A stretch of 64,000 nucleotides of DNA from JAWOLE01 sp963815655 (GTDB taxonomy: Bacteria; Acidobacteriota; Thermoanaerobaculia; UBA5066; Gp7-AA6): the NCBI GenBank assembly GCA_963815655.1, contig CAWFHK010000001.1:3720001-3784000 (forward strand), read 5' to 3'. The notes under the pieces were generated by a model that saw nothing but the letters and a program-made list of their open reading frames with translations, was not told the DNA's origin and did no database searches. Each line of letters starts with the position of its first letter. The first letter of the stretch is position 1. Positions 63,321 through 64,000 of this stretch are shown one piece after another. The position numbers and the translations under genes were made by a program.

Positions 63321-64000
63321 TCAGTTCGCGGCGGCTTTTTCGGCGGCTTCCTGGCGGAGGTAGGCGTCGATGGCGGCGGCGGCCTTGCGGCCGTGGCCCA
63401 TCGCGAGGATGACGGTCGAGGCGCCGGCCACGATGTCGCCGCCGGCGAAGACCCCCTTGCGGGTCGTCATCATCGTGGCTTCGTCCACGACGAGAGTGCC
63501 GTGGCGGCTGACGGTCAGGCCGGTGGTCGTCCTGGGGATCAGGGGATTCGGGCCGTTGCCGATGGCCTCGATCACGATCTCGACGGGAAGTTCTTCGTAG
63601 GCGCCTTCGATCGGGACGGGGCGGCGGCGCCCCTTCTCGTCCGGCTCGCCGAGCTCGCACCGCTGGACTTTCAACGCGCGCACCCAGCCGTCCTTCGTCG
63701 GGAGGATCTCGACGGGCGCGTTCAGCAGACGGAACTGGACGCCCTCCTCCTCGGCGTGGTGGACCTCTTCCAGCCGGGCGGGCAGCTCGACGCGCGAGCG
63801 GCGGTACACGAGATAGACGTTCTTCGCGCCCAGGCGCAGCGCCGTGCGCGCGGCGTCCATCGCGACGTTGCCGCCGCCGAGGACCGCCACGTTGTCGCGG
63901 CGCAGGACGGGCGTGTCCTCCTCCGGAAAACGGTACGCGCCCATGAGGTTCGCGCGCGTCAGGTACTCGTTGGCGGAATAGACGCCGTTCAAGTCCTCGC
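63321..64000 (-). CDS. GltD-like NAD(P)H:FAD oxidoreductase, C-terminal part (partial)
   Basis: The window ends inside this gene; about 225 residues are visible. GVYSANEYLTRANLMGAY is followed by VAVLGGGNVAMDAARTALRL, an NAD(P)-binding Rossmann motif, then RRSRVELPARLEEVHHAEEE and GVFAGGDIVAGASTVILAMG for FAD. This is the small-subunit type of glutamate synthase, the same domain that forms the middle of YgfK. Only 74 bases separate its stop from the xdhD start, so it is probably the electron-input subunit of this cluster. Confidence 0.85.
   Translation of the reverse strand, partial: EDLNGVYSANEYLTRANLMGAYRFPEEDTPVLRRDNVAVLGGGNVAMDAARTALRLGAKNVYLVYRRSRVELPARLEEVHHAEEEGVQFRLLNAPVEILPTKDGWVRALKVQRCELGEPDEKGRRRPVPIEGAYEELPVEIVIEAIGNGPNPLIPRTTTGLTVSRHGTLVVDEATMMTTRKGVFAGGDIVAGASTVILAMGHGRKAAAAIDAYLRQEAAEKAAAN

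Overview
High-GC bacterial DNA, probably from an Acidobacteriota chromosome (a Thermoanaerobaculia-like lineage would fit). Supporting signs are a PadR regulator next to an 880-residue orphan permease of the ADOP type, a ba3-type oxidase, a Vgb-like secreted propeller with a tail module I associate with this group, and many two-to-four-base gene overlaps. No tRNA, rRNA, integrase, IS element or CRISPR array was recognised.

1-7.4 kb is an accessory region. It opens with the 3' end of a B12-dependent ribonucleotide reductase (nrdJ). The last 204 bases of that gene recur at 2926-3129 with only synonymous changes. Between the copies lie an addiction-module/RelE pair, a DUF2442 protein, a beheaded and a frameshifted nucleotidyltransferase, and a Uma2 protein. 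Further right come a frameshifted HEPN-like gene, a RAYT transposase tail, VapC with its antitoxin, a PIN toxin scar, a VOC protein and a Phd-PemK pair. Three copies of a REP-like palindrome are spread through it.

7.4-31 kb is mostly exported and envelope functions: an ATP-grasp protein with a Tat-exported transglutaminase-like protein, two MacB-type permeases, an acyltransferase, the Vgb-like propeller, a serine hydrolase, an SH3 protein, a TolB-like/DJ-1 pair, ADOP with PadR, YceI, two related Tyr/Gly-type secreted proteins, a pair of paralogous exported proteins, PhzF and AsnA.

31.7-49.1 kb is energy metabolism and copper. A CoA-transferase diverges from a ferredoxin-dependent 2-oxoacid oxidoreductase of VorB type, built as two fused subunits, one interrupted at a G8 tract. 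An operon of DUF2911, VOC, SnoaL-like, lipoprotein and patatin genes follows. Then come a copper P-type ATPase (CcoI type), a SafE-like membrane protein and a compact ba3 cytochrome oxidase operon (subunits 2A, II, I and a diheme cytochrome c).

49.1-64 kb holds a RES/Xre toxin-antitoxin pair and then, all on the minus strand, a set matching the ygeW-ygeY-ygfK-ssnA-xdhD selenium/purine catabolism cluster. It contains a 2Fe-2S molybdenum hydroxylase, two fold-type II PLP enzymes, an SsnA-like amidohydrolase, a DHOD/ferredoxin protein resembling part of YgfK, a knotted carbamoyltransferase and a YgeY-type hydrolase. The window is cut inside a GltD-like flavoprotein that may supply the missing YgfK domain. 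The likely role is reductive or fermentative breakdown of purines or uric acid; this is inferred from gene content.
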